Shown: positions 44,231-52,624 of the stretch, one piece after another | Numbering within the stretch: the stretch's first letter is position 1 | Layout: the number at the start of each line of letters is the position of its first letter | Source: Alistipes timonensis JC136 | GTDB taxonomy: Bacteria; Bacteroidota; Bacteroidia; Bacteroidales; Rikenellaceae | DNA: 64,000 nucleotides | Reading direction: 5' to 3' | Assembly (NCBI RefSeq): GCF_900107675.1 | Contig: NZ_FNRI01000004.1 | Coordinates: forward strand, 62,001 to 126,000 | The notes under the pieces: model-generated | Told to the model about the DNA's origin: nothing | Seen by the model: the letters and a program-made list of their open reading frames with translations, nothing else | Databases searched by the model: none | Position numbers and translations under genes: made by a program

Positions 44231-45235
44231 TTATTCGAGTTCGGAAATCGATACCGAGTTGTCTTTGGAGAAGGTATAGACGATGGGATTGATGCGGCTC
44301 ATGATGCGCAGGATCTCTTCGAGCGGTTCGTCGGTGATGGTGAACGTATAAGCGTAGTCGTGGGCGATGGCCCGGTCGATATGTATTTCGGTGCCGTACC
44401 AGCGGGCCATGTAACGGCATATCTCGCCTAACGACTGCTTCTCGAACGTGAGTTTCCCCGCGGCCCAGCACGATTCCATCGCCACGTTGCCGTTCCCGAT
44501 GTCGATTCTGCGGGTGGCGGTGTCGTACCGGGCGATCTCTCCGGGGTGGAGCCGCCTATGGCTGCCGTTGCCGTCGTCGAGCGAAACCGAGCCTTCGATC
44601 AGCGAGACCGATACGGTGTTGTCGGCGGCTGAGGTGCGGACGTTGAATTTCGTACCGTGGACGCGGACTTTCAGCCCTTCGACTTCGACGGTGAAGGGAC
44701 GTTCGGGGTCTTTGGCGATGTCGAAGAATCCTTCGCCGCAAAGTTTCACGCTTCGGTCCTTGTCGTTGAAACGGGTATCGTAAGTGAGTGTCGAGCCGCT
44801 GTGGAGCCAGACTGTCGAACCGTCGGCAAGCCGGGCGTGCGACTTGCCCTCGAAGGCGCAGAGCTGCTGTTCGGCCGGGGCGGCTGCGGACCGGAACAGG
44901 TCGGGGCGTGCGATGAGGAGGGTTACGACGACGGTCGCGGCGGCCGCCGCGACCATACGCAGCAGGGAGGTTCCGCGACGGTATCCCCACGGCGTTGAAC
45001 GGGGATTTTCGGGTGTGCCGATGCGCTGTCGCAACTGTTGCCACAATTTGTCGCGGTCAGGCTCGTAGTCTGCCGCCCGTTGTTGTATTTCGCGCCATAC
45101 GCGGGTCAGGTTGTCGTAGAAACGGCGGTTTTCCGTTTCGGCGATCCACGTTTCGAATCGGAACTTTTCGGCGGCGTCGAGCGAGCCTTTGAGCGCACCG
45201 ATCAGAAGGTCCCAGGTCTGTTTGTCCGGCTTCAT
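44231..45235 (-). CDS. FecR-family anti-sigma factor of the SusC/SusD locus
   Basis: This 334-residue protein has a cytoplasmic N-terminal region (about 1-85), one membrane segment near 90-108, a FecR domain (about 120-230, RLADGSTVWLHSGSTLTYD) and a C-terminal DUF4974-like domain (about 255-330, LTFEKQSLGEICRYMARWYG). It should bind an ECF sigma factor. No sigma gene lies just upstream, where it is usually found; the only candidate in the arm is the broken gene at 34541-35085. An intrinsic terminator lies in its own leader. Confidence 0.92.
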   Translation of the reverse strand: MKPDKQTWDLLIGALKGSLDAAEKFRFETWIAETENRRFYDNLTRVWREIQQRAADYEPDRDKLWQQLRQRIGTPENPRSTPWGYRRGTSLLRMVAAAAATVVVTLLIARPDLFRSAAAPAEQQLCAFEGKSHARLADGSTVWLHSGSTLTYDTRFNDKDRSVKLCGEGFFDIAKDPERPFTVEVEGLKVRVHGTKFNVRTSAADNTVSVSLIEGSVSLDDGNGSHRRLHPGEIARYDTATRRIDIGNGNVAMESCWAAGKLTFEKQSLGEICRYMARWYGTEIHIDRAIAHDYAYTFTITDEPLEEILRIMSRINPIVYTFSKDNSVSISELE

Positions 45236-45265
45236 AGAGCATGATGTGTTTTTAATAAGACACGG

Positions 45266-45303
45266 AAAAAACGGCTGACCGTTATGGAGCCGGCCGTTTT
45301 TTT
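45266..45303 (-). terminator. Intrinsic terminator in the fecR leader
   Basis: AAAAAACGGC (45266-45275) pairs with GCCGTTTTTT (from 45293). Read on minus it ends in a T run about 30 bases before the fecR ATG, so transcripts from upstream must read through it. Confidence 0.6.
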
Positions 45304-45452
45304 GCGGAAAAAGCGCGTGCGTGCCCGCCGTCCGTTTCGCCGGATTAAAGTCATGCGTGTGGCGGGATTGTCAAATGGCTGTCAGTCAATGTTCTGATCT
45401 GATTCGGCGGTGCGTGTTCATCGCATTTCATCAAATTAATTCGACCGGTGCG

Positions 45453-45482
45453 TTGCATGTAACCTTTTTTTGTTTAATTTTG
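45453..45482 (+). promoter_or_regulatory. Candidate promoter of the plus arm
   Basis: TTG (45453-45455), 19 bases, then TAATTTTG (45475-45482), an exact TAnnTTTG match. It would give a leader of about 300 bases before the first gene. Confidence 0.5.
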
Positions 45483-45593
45483 TGTATTCGGCTCGAATAG
45501 GGTGCGAAAAGAAAAAATTGGTTAGCCAATAATAACCTGAACGAAAAGGAATGAAATTTTCTTGCTGCCGCTTGTTTGATTGTTTCCGTTCGT

Positions 45594-45653
45594 ATGCGAT
45601 GCAAAACGTGCATGGTACGAATGGGAAAATTCCCCCCCCCTCAGCGACGGTAG
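45594..45653 (+). CDS. Possible leader peptide with PPP (low confidence)
   Basis: The short frame MRCKTCMVRMGKFPPPQRR stops at TAG 45651-45653, 36 bases before the leader terminator. The three prolines come from the C9 run, so a change in run length changes the frame. Triple proline slows ribosomes. No ribosome site is evident, so this may not be translated. Confidence 0.2.
   Translation: MRCKTCMVRMGKFPPPQRR
45632..45640. repeat. Nine-base C homopolymer in the divergent leader region
   Basis: C9 on plus, with AATT before it, as at the sigma-gene tract (35026-35034). It lies between promoter and terminator of the plus-arm leader. Confidence 0.9.
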
Positions 45654-45688
45654 CTTAGAGAGCGATCCTTTAACTAACATACCGACTT

Positions 45689-45733
45689 ACCGTGTATATA
45701 TTGCCTTTCCGGCAATGTATGCACGGTTTTTTT
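45689..45733 (+). terminator. Strong terminator in the plus-arm leader
   Basis: A 17-base-pair stem (45689-45705 with 45711-45727, two G-T pairs, loop TTTCC) is followed by seven T. It lies 54 bases before the first gene of the plus arm, so it may act as an attenuator or end a small RNA. Confidence 0.75.
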
Positions 45734-45786
45734 GTGCCCTTCTCCAACCCTGAATCCGATTCGATCAACCCCTAAAACCATACATT

Positions 45787-48294
45787 ATGATCTTAAATTT
45801 CCAAAAATTGTTGAGTTGTATCTTAGGGTCGGTCCTGTTATTGACCGGTCCCAGTTGTAGCGGCGGTGAAAAGGGCGTCGACGATCCCGGCGGTCCCGAG
45901 AATCCGGGCGGCGGTTACGAGGATATTCAGGTGGTGGACGGCAAAGTCCGGTTCTATCTGACCGAGTCGGAAAATGCGGCTCGCAGGTCGATGGGCGTCG
46001 GGGATCGGGTCTGGAAAAAGTCGGCCGTTCAGGTCAACGGGAAATCCTATCCGGTCGTGACCGACGATAGCGGACGCTGTTACATAGAGGTCGCTGCGTC
46101 GGGTTCGGGTGCGTATAACGCCGTTTTGACCGCCTCGGGTTCTCAGGATTGGTACGGCTCGTCGGCCTATACGGAGGTGAAACTGCCTTATTCGCAGTTC
46201 TGGGAGGCTACCGCCGCATCGTTGCAGTCGTACCCCATGTACGGCTCCTACACCAAGGAGAACGGCAACAAGATGGTATTCGAGGATGCCTTCGCCGTAC
46301 TGGACCTGGCGCTGACCGGTTCGGCCAAAATATCCTCCGTGAAGGTCAGCGGTTCCGCAACGGACGTTCTGGCCGGATTTGCGAATTTTCTGCCGTCGCA
46401 GGGAGGGTTTAAAATGACCGGAGGCGTCGGTTTTGCCGTGCTCAACTGTACCGACGGCGGCGACTGCGTGCCGCTGAGCAGCAGTACGCCCAAGCACTTT
46501 TACATTATGCTGGCTCCGGGCGATTATGCGTCGGGGCTGAAAATCACCGTGTCCGATTCGGAGCACCGCTCCATGGAACATACCCTGTCGCCGGCCCGGC
46601 TCGAAGCGGGCAGAGCTACCGCTGTGGCGTTGCAATACGCTCCCGACGCCGATCTCTTGTTTTCCGAGAGCTTCGATAATTTCGTATGGGGCGGCAATAT
46701 CATGGCCGGTCAGGAATCGACGGGATATGCGCCGACGGCCGAAACCATCACGGCCGCTACGGGGACGGACCGGGACGGCTATGCGGATTCTTTTGAAAAG
46801 GTGTCCTGCAACAATCCGGGTTCCGCTTTCATCCAGTCGAATACCTGGGACGAAATCAGCGGCAAGACGGTCGGCACGTCGCACCTGATGTCCGATACGT
46901 ATGTCGCCAGCCGCAATATCGGCGATTATACCTATATGTTCCGCTGTCAGGAGTATCAGGGCTTCCTCGCCTGCGGTGCGGGCAACACGGGACGCGGCAT
47001 TTTCCAGACCGCAGCCCTGAAGGCCATCGACGGCATCCGTTCCGTCAAGGTTTCGTTCGATTTCTGCTACCAGTACGGATCTACGGACCTGCTGCTGTTT
47101 CAGGTCGTCAACGGAGGCATGATCGCATCGGCTTCGGTCGACGGCAAGGAGATACCTCTGACAGCAGAGAATTCGGGTTATCTGAGCGCTGCGGGGAAAT
47201 ATATCGTCGAGAAGAAGCACGTCACGCTTCCGTCGGGCGAGTCGGCGGCCAAGAAGTGGCACCGGGTGGAGGTCGTCGTGAACAATGCCACCGACGGCAC
47301 GATGCTCTACTGGGGCGGCAACGACACCGGCAGCGGCGTTCACGGGTTCTATCTCGACAATATCGAGGTCCGCTCGCTGGGTGAAATGGCGCGGGGCGCC
47401 GACAACCTGCGCGTTCTCTATTGGAATATCCAGAACGGCATGTGGTCCGATCAGGGGAACAATTACAGCAATTTCGTCGCCTGGGTGAAAAAATACGATC
47501 CCGATGTCTGCATCTGGTGCGAGTCGGCATCCATCTACAAGAATAATACGAACTCGGGAGCACCGGAGTCCGAAAGGTTCCTGCCGGCCGGATGGCCCGC
47601 ACTGGCCGCACGCTACGGCCATTCGTACACGGCCGTCGGCGGCCACCGCGACAACTATCCGCAGACCGTTACCTCGAAATATCCGATCGAAACGCTGTTG
47701 AAGATAACCGATTCGGACCAGGCGGGCAAACCGATCTCCCACGGCGCCGGCATTCAGCAGATCACCGTGAAGGGGCGTAAAATCAACCTCGTGACGCTCC
47801 ATACGTGGCCGCAGGCCTATGCCTACGGGGTTACCGGCACGGCGGACCGCGAAGCGAGTGCCGCCAGGAAGGAGGGTGACAAGTACCGCGAATTCGAAAT
47901 CGAGTACATCTGCGCGAAGACGGTGAACGATCCGGCATACGCCGCTCAGCAGGACTGGCTGATGATGGGCGATTTCAATTCCCGTTCGCGCCTCGACAAC
48001 TGGTACTACGGCTATCCCGCCGACGATACCCGTTTGCTGGTCCACAACCACATTCTGGACCATACCGATCTGGTGGATATCATCGCCGAGCGCAATCCGG
48101 GCTGTTTCGTATCGTCGACCTACGGTAACGCCCGCATCGATTACATCTATGCGTCGCCTTCGATGTACGCCCGTATCGTGAATGCGCTGATCGTCGTGGA
48201 CAAGTGGACATCGGCGACCAAGAGCCCCTATGTATCGAACTTCTACGACCCTTCGGACCACCGTCCGATACTGGTCGATTTCGAACTGAAATAA
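45787..48294 (+). CDS. Large lipoprotein with C-terminal EEP phosphoesterase domain
   Basis: This 835-residue protein has a signal peptide and a weak lipobox (GPSC, Cys24), followed by a Gly/Pro-rich spacer. The middle is beta-rich: DLLFSESFDNFVWGG near residue 295 begins a jelly-roll-like module ending HGFYLDNIEVRSLG. The C-terminal ~300 residues form an EEP domain with VLYWNIQNG, IWCES, TLHTWP, MMGDFNS and SDHRPILVDF. It is the first gene of the plus arm and probably acts at the surface on a phosphate-bearing ligand. Confidence 0.78.
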   Translation: MILNFQKLLSCILGSVLLLTGPSCSGGEKGVDDPGGPENPGGGYEDIQVVDGKVRFYLTESENAARRSMGVGDRVWKKSAVQVNGKSYPVVTDDSGRCYIEVAASGSGAYNAVLTASGSQDWYGSSAYTEVKLPYSQFWEATAASLQSYPMYGSYTKENGNKMVFEDAFAVLDLALTGSAKISSVKVSGSATDVLAGFANFLPSQGGFKMTGGVGFAVLNCTDGGDCVPLSSSTPKHFYIMLAPGDYASGLKITVSDSEHRSMEHTLSPARLEAGRATAVALQYAPDADLLFSESFDNFVWGGNIMAGQESTGYAPTAETITAATGTDRDGYADSFEKVSCNNPGSAFIQSNTWDEISGKTVGTSHLMSDTYVASRNIGDYTYMFRCQEYQGFLACGAGNTGRGIFQTAALKAIDGIRSVKVSFDFCYQYGSTDLLLFQVVNGGMIASASVDGKEIPLTAENSGYLSAAGKYIVEKKHVTLPSGESAAKKWHRVEVVVNNATDGTMLYWGGNDTGSGVHGFYLDNIEVRSLGEMARGADNLRVLYWNIQNGMWSDQGNNYSNFVAWVKKYDPDVCIWCESASIYKNNTNSGAPESERFLPAGWPALAARYGHSYTAVGGHRDNYPQTVTSKYPIETLLKITDSDQAGKPISHGAGIQQITVKGRKINLVTLHTWPQAYAYGVTGTADREASAARKEGDKYREFEIEYICAKTVNDPAYAAQQDWLMMGDFNSRSRLDNWYYGYPADDTRLLVHNHILDHTDLVDIIAERNPGCFVSSTYGNARIDYIYASPSMYARIVNALIVVDKWTSATKSPYVSNFYDPSDHRPILVDFELK

Positions 48295-48336
48295 CCGATT
48301 CAGAGAACATACAACCAATCGCTAACCTTTTTACTT

Positions 48337-49458
48337 ATGAGAAAAACAGTTTTGACGGAGAGTTTCATCCGTTTTTCACGAAGGTTGACCGGTCTCGCGC
48401 TTCTGGTGGCGGCAGCGGGCATTGCATCGTGTGAAACGCATTCGAACTCCGAGCGCAACGAGTCGATCGCAGTCTATGCGGAACCGACCGGAGGGGAGCC
48501 CATCGACGCCGCTTACGTCGACGTAAGAGGCGGGCTCGCCCGAATTTATGTGGATTCCAACGTCGATTTCACCGCGTCGTGGCAGGACGACGCCACGACG
48601 CCCTGGGTCACGCTCCTGCCCGATTACTCGGTGGAGCCCCAGTCGGGACGCCGTGTGGTAACCCTGAATGTCCAGCGTCGCAGCAAGACATCCAGTTACT
48701 ATACGCGCCGCACGGGCATGCTGATTTTGGCGGCGGCCGACGGCGGATTGAACTACAACCGGATTATTCCGGTCCACCAGGGCTCCACGGCCCGGGTAAG
48801 CAACGATTTTTCGTCCATGAAATACGGAAAGGAGGACCCCCGCTTCACCGACGGCGAGACTTCGATCGACAATTGGACGACCGCTCAGAAAAACTACGGT
48901 TTCTCGTCCACGAAAATCGAAGGGGAGACCGTCACCCACTGCTACGGCAAGAACGGTTACCTGAAACTGGGTGACGACAAGGGGCACGGCGCCGACCTGA
49001 TCTCGCCTTACACCAATACGCTCCGGAGCGATTCGATGCTCATGGTTTCGTTCAGGGCCGTGGCCTACACCGATTATTACACCGGAACCAAGGACGATAA
49101 CAAGATCCGGGTCGAGGTGCTCGACGGCGGTGTGATTGCCGATTTCGCCGATTCCGAAAAGACTTCGATCGATCTGGAAACCGTCTACTACGATCCCAGA
49201 AGCGATGAGTTTCCCGAAAACATGTGGGAGGGAAGCGATTTCCTGATCTTCGTGGTCAGCACGAAGGCCAACCCGATTACGGTCAATACGCGCATTCGCA
49301 TCACCTGCGGGTCGCTGGCGCAGCCCTCGGCGGCCAACAGCCGTATTTTCCTCGATAATTTTTACATCCGCCGTTTGGAGGCGGACGGGCAGGACTATTT
49401 TACCCAGAACAACGGCAGCGGCAGGGATGTCATTCTCGGGGCGCCTTTCGAGGAGTAG
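48337..49458 (+). CDS. BACON-like surface lipoprotein, function unknown
   Basis: This 373-residue protein has lipobox GIASC (Cys32). An N-terminal beta domain (about 45-150, FTASWQDDATTPWVTLLPDY) looks like the BACON type thought to help bind glycans. The rest (about 155-360) is a beta-rich jelly-roll with SRIFLDNFYIRRLE. Its place just before susC suggests a substrate-binding lipoprotein. The function is inferred from position. Confidence 0.68.
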   Translation: MRKTVLTESFIRFSRRLTGLALLVAAAGIASCETHSNSERNESIAVYAEPTGGEPIDAAYVDVRGGLARIYVDSNVDFTASWQDDATTPWVTLLPDYSVEPQSGRRVVTLNVQRRSKTSSYYTRRTGMLILAAADGGLNYNRIIPVHQGSTARVSNDFSSMKYGKEDPRFTDGETSIDNWTTAQKNYGFSSTKIEGETVTHCYGKNGYLKLGDDKGHGADLISPYTNTLRSDSMLMVSFRAVAYTDYYTGTKDDNKIRVEVLDGGVIADFADSEKTSIDLETVYYDPRSDEFPENMWEGSDFLIFVVSTKANPITVNTRIRITCGSLAQPSAANSRIFLDNFYIRRLEADGQDYFTQNNGSGRDVILGAPFEE

Positions 49459-49503
49459 CAAGCATGGAAATGGAATAAGTCGTTTTACCTAAAAAAGCCT
49501 AAA

Positions 49504-52500
49504 ATGAATAGATTTTTTCAAATAATGAGAGCATCCGTCCGAGTGATGTCGCTGGTGGCGGTAGTGACGCTGCTTGCGGCGTATGCGGGGCCGGCGGCCG
49601 CTCAGCAGCAGGCCCGTACGGTCAGCGGAACCGTTGTCGATTCGGACGGCAGTCCGCTGACGGGTGCCACGGTGGTACTGTCCTCCGGTAAACAGGGGAC
49701 GATCGTCGATGCGAAAGGCAAATTCAACATCAAAGCCGGGCCTTCCGATTCGCTGCACGTTTCCTATATCGGTTACAAGCCGCAAACGCTGAGCGTGGGC
49801 TCGCGGACGAATTTCAATATCCGGATGGAAAAGGATTCGTCCACCGACATCGACGAGATCGTGGTCATCGGTTACGGCCAGGTCGCCAAGAAGGACCTGA
49901 CGGGTTCGGTCGCCACGGTCAAGATGAACGATATCAAGGACGTGCCCGTACTTTCGGTAGACAACGCCTTGCAGGGCCGTATCGCCGGTGCCGACTTCAT
50001 GTCGACCACGGGTGAGCCGGGCGCTACCACGACCATCCGTATCCGCGGTACGCGCTCGATCAACGCCTCTAACGAACCGCTGATCGTCGTCGACGGCGTG
50101 ATGGATGCCATCCATGACCTGAACGACATCAACTCCGATGATATCGCCGCCATTTCGGTGCTGAAAGACGCTTCGTCGACGGCCATCTACGGCTCGCGCG
50201 GCGCCAACGGCGTTATCCTGATCACGACCAAGCGGGGCCTCGGCTCCCAGGGCAAGACGAACATCACGTTCAAGACCGATATCGGGTTCTCCCAGCTGCC
50301 CCGCCGGCTCGATATCATGAACGCTTCCGAGTTCGCGCAGTATCGTAACGACTACGCCTATTTCGGCGGCGATGCCAATCACCCCGATGTAGGCAGCGAC
50401 ACCCCGCTTTCCGGTTCGGTGTACCCCGACCCGCTGTCGCTGGGCGAGGGAACGGACTGGATCAAGGAGATCACCCGCACGGCGGTTTACTCGAACTACG
50501 CCCTGTCGCTTTCGGGCACCAACGACAAGTCGTCCTATTACGCTTCGTTCTCCTACAACGACACCCAGGGTATCATTCAGGACAGCGGACAGCAGCGTTT
50601 CACGGGGCGTATCAACCTCGAACGCCAGTTGTTCAAGTGGCTGAAAGTCGGTTATACGGGGTCGTATACCTGGCGGCACAACGACCAGAACAAGGCCACG
50701 ATCGGCGGTACGGCCTGGTACAGCGGGGCGCAGTACCTCTCGCCGATGCTCAAGCCGAACGATTCCTACAACCCCCTGTACTACAACGGACAGAAGGTGA
50801 ACACCCCTCGTGCGCTCATCGACCAGAACACCTATTACCTCGAACGTCATTCGAACAACCACGCCTTCTCGCTGAAACTGGAACCGGTGAAGAATTTCAC
50901 GATCAACAGTACCTTCTCGTATTATCTCTATCAGCGCCATACCTACCGTTACTACCCGGGAACTCTGCCCAAGAAGGGCGAGAATGAAGGCGGCGAAGCC
51001 TATCGTGCCGACTGGGATGAAAATTCGTTCTCGTGGGAGACCACCGCGGGATACAAGTTCGAAAAGAACGATCATTCGCTCGATGTTCTCGGCGGTTTCT
51101 CGGCTTACCGGTTCGCTTCGCATGATTTCAACCTCTCCGGCAGCGGGTACATGGACGACGCCATCATGTGGAACAACATGAATGCGGTTCTGGACAAGGA
51201 GACCTATTCGGCCGGTACGTCCTATTCGAAGAAGACCAAGATGTCGGTCTACGCACGTCTGAATTACAACTGGAAATCGCGTTATTACCTGACCGTGACG
51301 GGACGCTACGACGGCGCTTCGAACTTTGCGGCCAACAACAAGTGGGCCTTCTTCCCTTCGGCCGCTTTCAAATGGAACCTGGCCAATGAGAATTTCCTGA
51401 AAAACTGCCGGTGGATCGACGACCTTTCGATTCGTATGAGCGCCGGACTGACCGGTAACGACGCGATCAGCACCTACCGTTCGCTGGCCACGCTTTCGTC
51501 GACGACGGGCGGCTACCTGTTCGCCGGATCGCAGCCCGTTGCATTCTACCGCAGCCGCCTCGATTCGCCGGACCTGACGTGGGAAAAAACCGCCGCATAC
51601 AATATTGCGCTCGACTGGTCCATGTTCAAGGGCCGTCTGAATATCACGGCCGAGGCGTACAAGTCCAAAACGACCGACCTGCTGATGTCGCTGGCCGTTG
51701 CGAGCCAGACGGGCTACACCTCCCGCTGGACCAATATCGGCTCGACTTCGAACAAGGGCGTCGAACTTTCGATCGAGAGTCAGAACATCATCCGTCCGAA
51801 GTTCCACTGGTCGACGACGCTGACCATGTCGCACAACGACCAGATGGTCGACGACATCGGTTCCGAGGATTTCATCTCGGCCTACAACTCGCCGGGCAAC
51901 AACCCCTACATGATGTATGGTTACGTCAAGGGCTATCCGCTCAATTCGCTCTGGGGTTTCAAATACGGCGGAACGTGGAAAAATGCGGAGGAACGGGCGG
52001 AAAACAAGATTACGAAAACCTATGTCAGTCCGTCCAACTCCGACGGCGGTCCGCGCTACTACGACATTAACCACGACGGCGTGATGTCCAAGGAAGACCT
52101 GATCTACCAGGGCAACGCCGACCCGTATCTTTACGGAGGTTTGCAGAATACGTTCTACATCTACGGCCTGAAAGTGGGTGTCTATTTCGCCTATTCGCTC
52201 GGCGGCAAGATCTACAACTATTCGGAAATCTACATGGCGGGGTCCCAGTTCTCGAACCAGTATCGCTATATGCTCGATGCGTGGCATCCCGTCCGCAACC
52301 CCGATTCCGATATTCCGCGCGCCGGAGCCAAGAGCGACGCCGCCCTGCCGAGCGATTTCATGATCCACGACGCGTCGTATCTCCGGTTGAAGAACGTCAC
52401 GCTTTCCTACACGTTCGACCTGAGGAAAAAATGCTCGTGGCTGAAAGATCTGACACTGAGCGTCTCGGGCGAAAATCTCTATTTGTGGAAGAAATACAAC

Positions 52501-52614
52501 GGCTTCGATCCCGACGTTTCCAGTGAGGGTACGTCGTCGACGCTGCGCCGTATGGACCTGGGAGCCTATCCCAAGCCCCGCACCATCATATTCAGCCTTC
52601 AATTGAGATACTAA
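49504..52614 (+). CDS. SusC/RagA TonB-dependent transporter without STN (plus arm)
   Basis: This 1036-residue transporter has a signal peptide (about 1-34), a carboxypeptidase-like domain (about 38-115), a plug with IVVIGYGQVAKKDLTGSVAT, LIVVDGVMDAIHDLNDINSD and ASSTAIYGSRGANGVILITT, and a barrel ending FSLQLRY. It lacks the STN domain found in the minus-arm SusC, so it should not signal through FecR. Confidence 0.95.
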   Translation: MNRFFQIMRASVRVMSLVAVVTLLAAYAGPAAAQQQARTVSGTVVDSDGSPLTGATVVLSSGKQGTIVDAKGKFNIKAGPSDSLHVSYIGYKPQTLSVGSRTNFNIRMEKDSSTDIDEIVVIGYGQVAKKDLTGSVATVKMNDIKDVPVLSVDNALQGRIAGADFMSTTGEPGATTTIRIRGTRSINASNEPLIVVDGVMDAIHDLNDINSDDIAAISVLKDASSTAIYGSRGANGVILITTKRGLGSQGKTNITFKTDIGFSQLPRRLDIMNASEFAQYRNDYAYFGGDANHPDVGSDTPLSGSVYPDPLSLGEGTDWIKEITRTAVYSNYALSLSGTNDKSSYYASFSYNDTQGIIQDSGQQRFTGRINLERQLFKWLKVGYTGSYTWRHNDQNKATIGGTAWYSGAQYLSPMLKPNDSYNPLYYNGQKVNTPRALIDQNTYYLERHSNNHAFSLKLEPVKNFTINSTFSYYLYQRHTYRYYPGTLPKKGENEGGEAYRADWDENSFSWETTAGYKFEKNDHSLDVLGGFSAYRFASHDFNLSGSGYMDDAIMWNNMNAVLDKETYSAGTSYSKKTKMSVYARLNYNWKSRYYLTVTGRYDGASNFAANNKWAFFPSAAFKWNLANENFLKNCRWIDDLSIRMSAGLTGNDAISTYRSLATLSSTTGGYLFAGSQPVAFYRSRLDSPDLTWEKTAAYNIALDWSMFKGRLNITAEAYKSKTTDLLMSLAVASQTGYTSRWTNIGSTSNKGVELSIESQNIIRPKFHWSTTLTMSHNDQMVDDIGSEDFISAYNSPGNNPYMMYGYVKGYPLNSLWGFKYGGTWKNAEERAENKITKTYVSPSNSDGGPRYYDINHDGVMSKEDLIYQGNADPYLYGGLQNTFYIYGLKVGVYFAYSLGGKIYNYSEIYMAGSQFSNQYRYMLDAWHPVRNPDSDIPRAGAKSDAALPSDFMIHDASYLRLKNVTLSYTFDLRKKCSWLKDLTLSVSGENLYLWKKYNGFDPDVSSEGTSSTLRRMDLGAYPKPRTIIFSLQLRY

Positions 52615-52624
52615 ATTTAACAGC

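Noticed and set aside
45431..45613. A 60-codon minus-strand frame in the divergent region, considered as a missing sigma gene
   Set aside because: It has none of the sigma region 2 or region 4 motifs and is A/T-rich non-coding in character.
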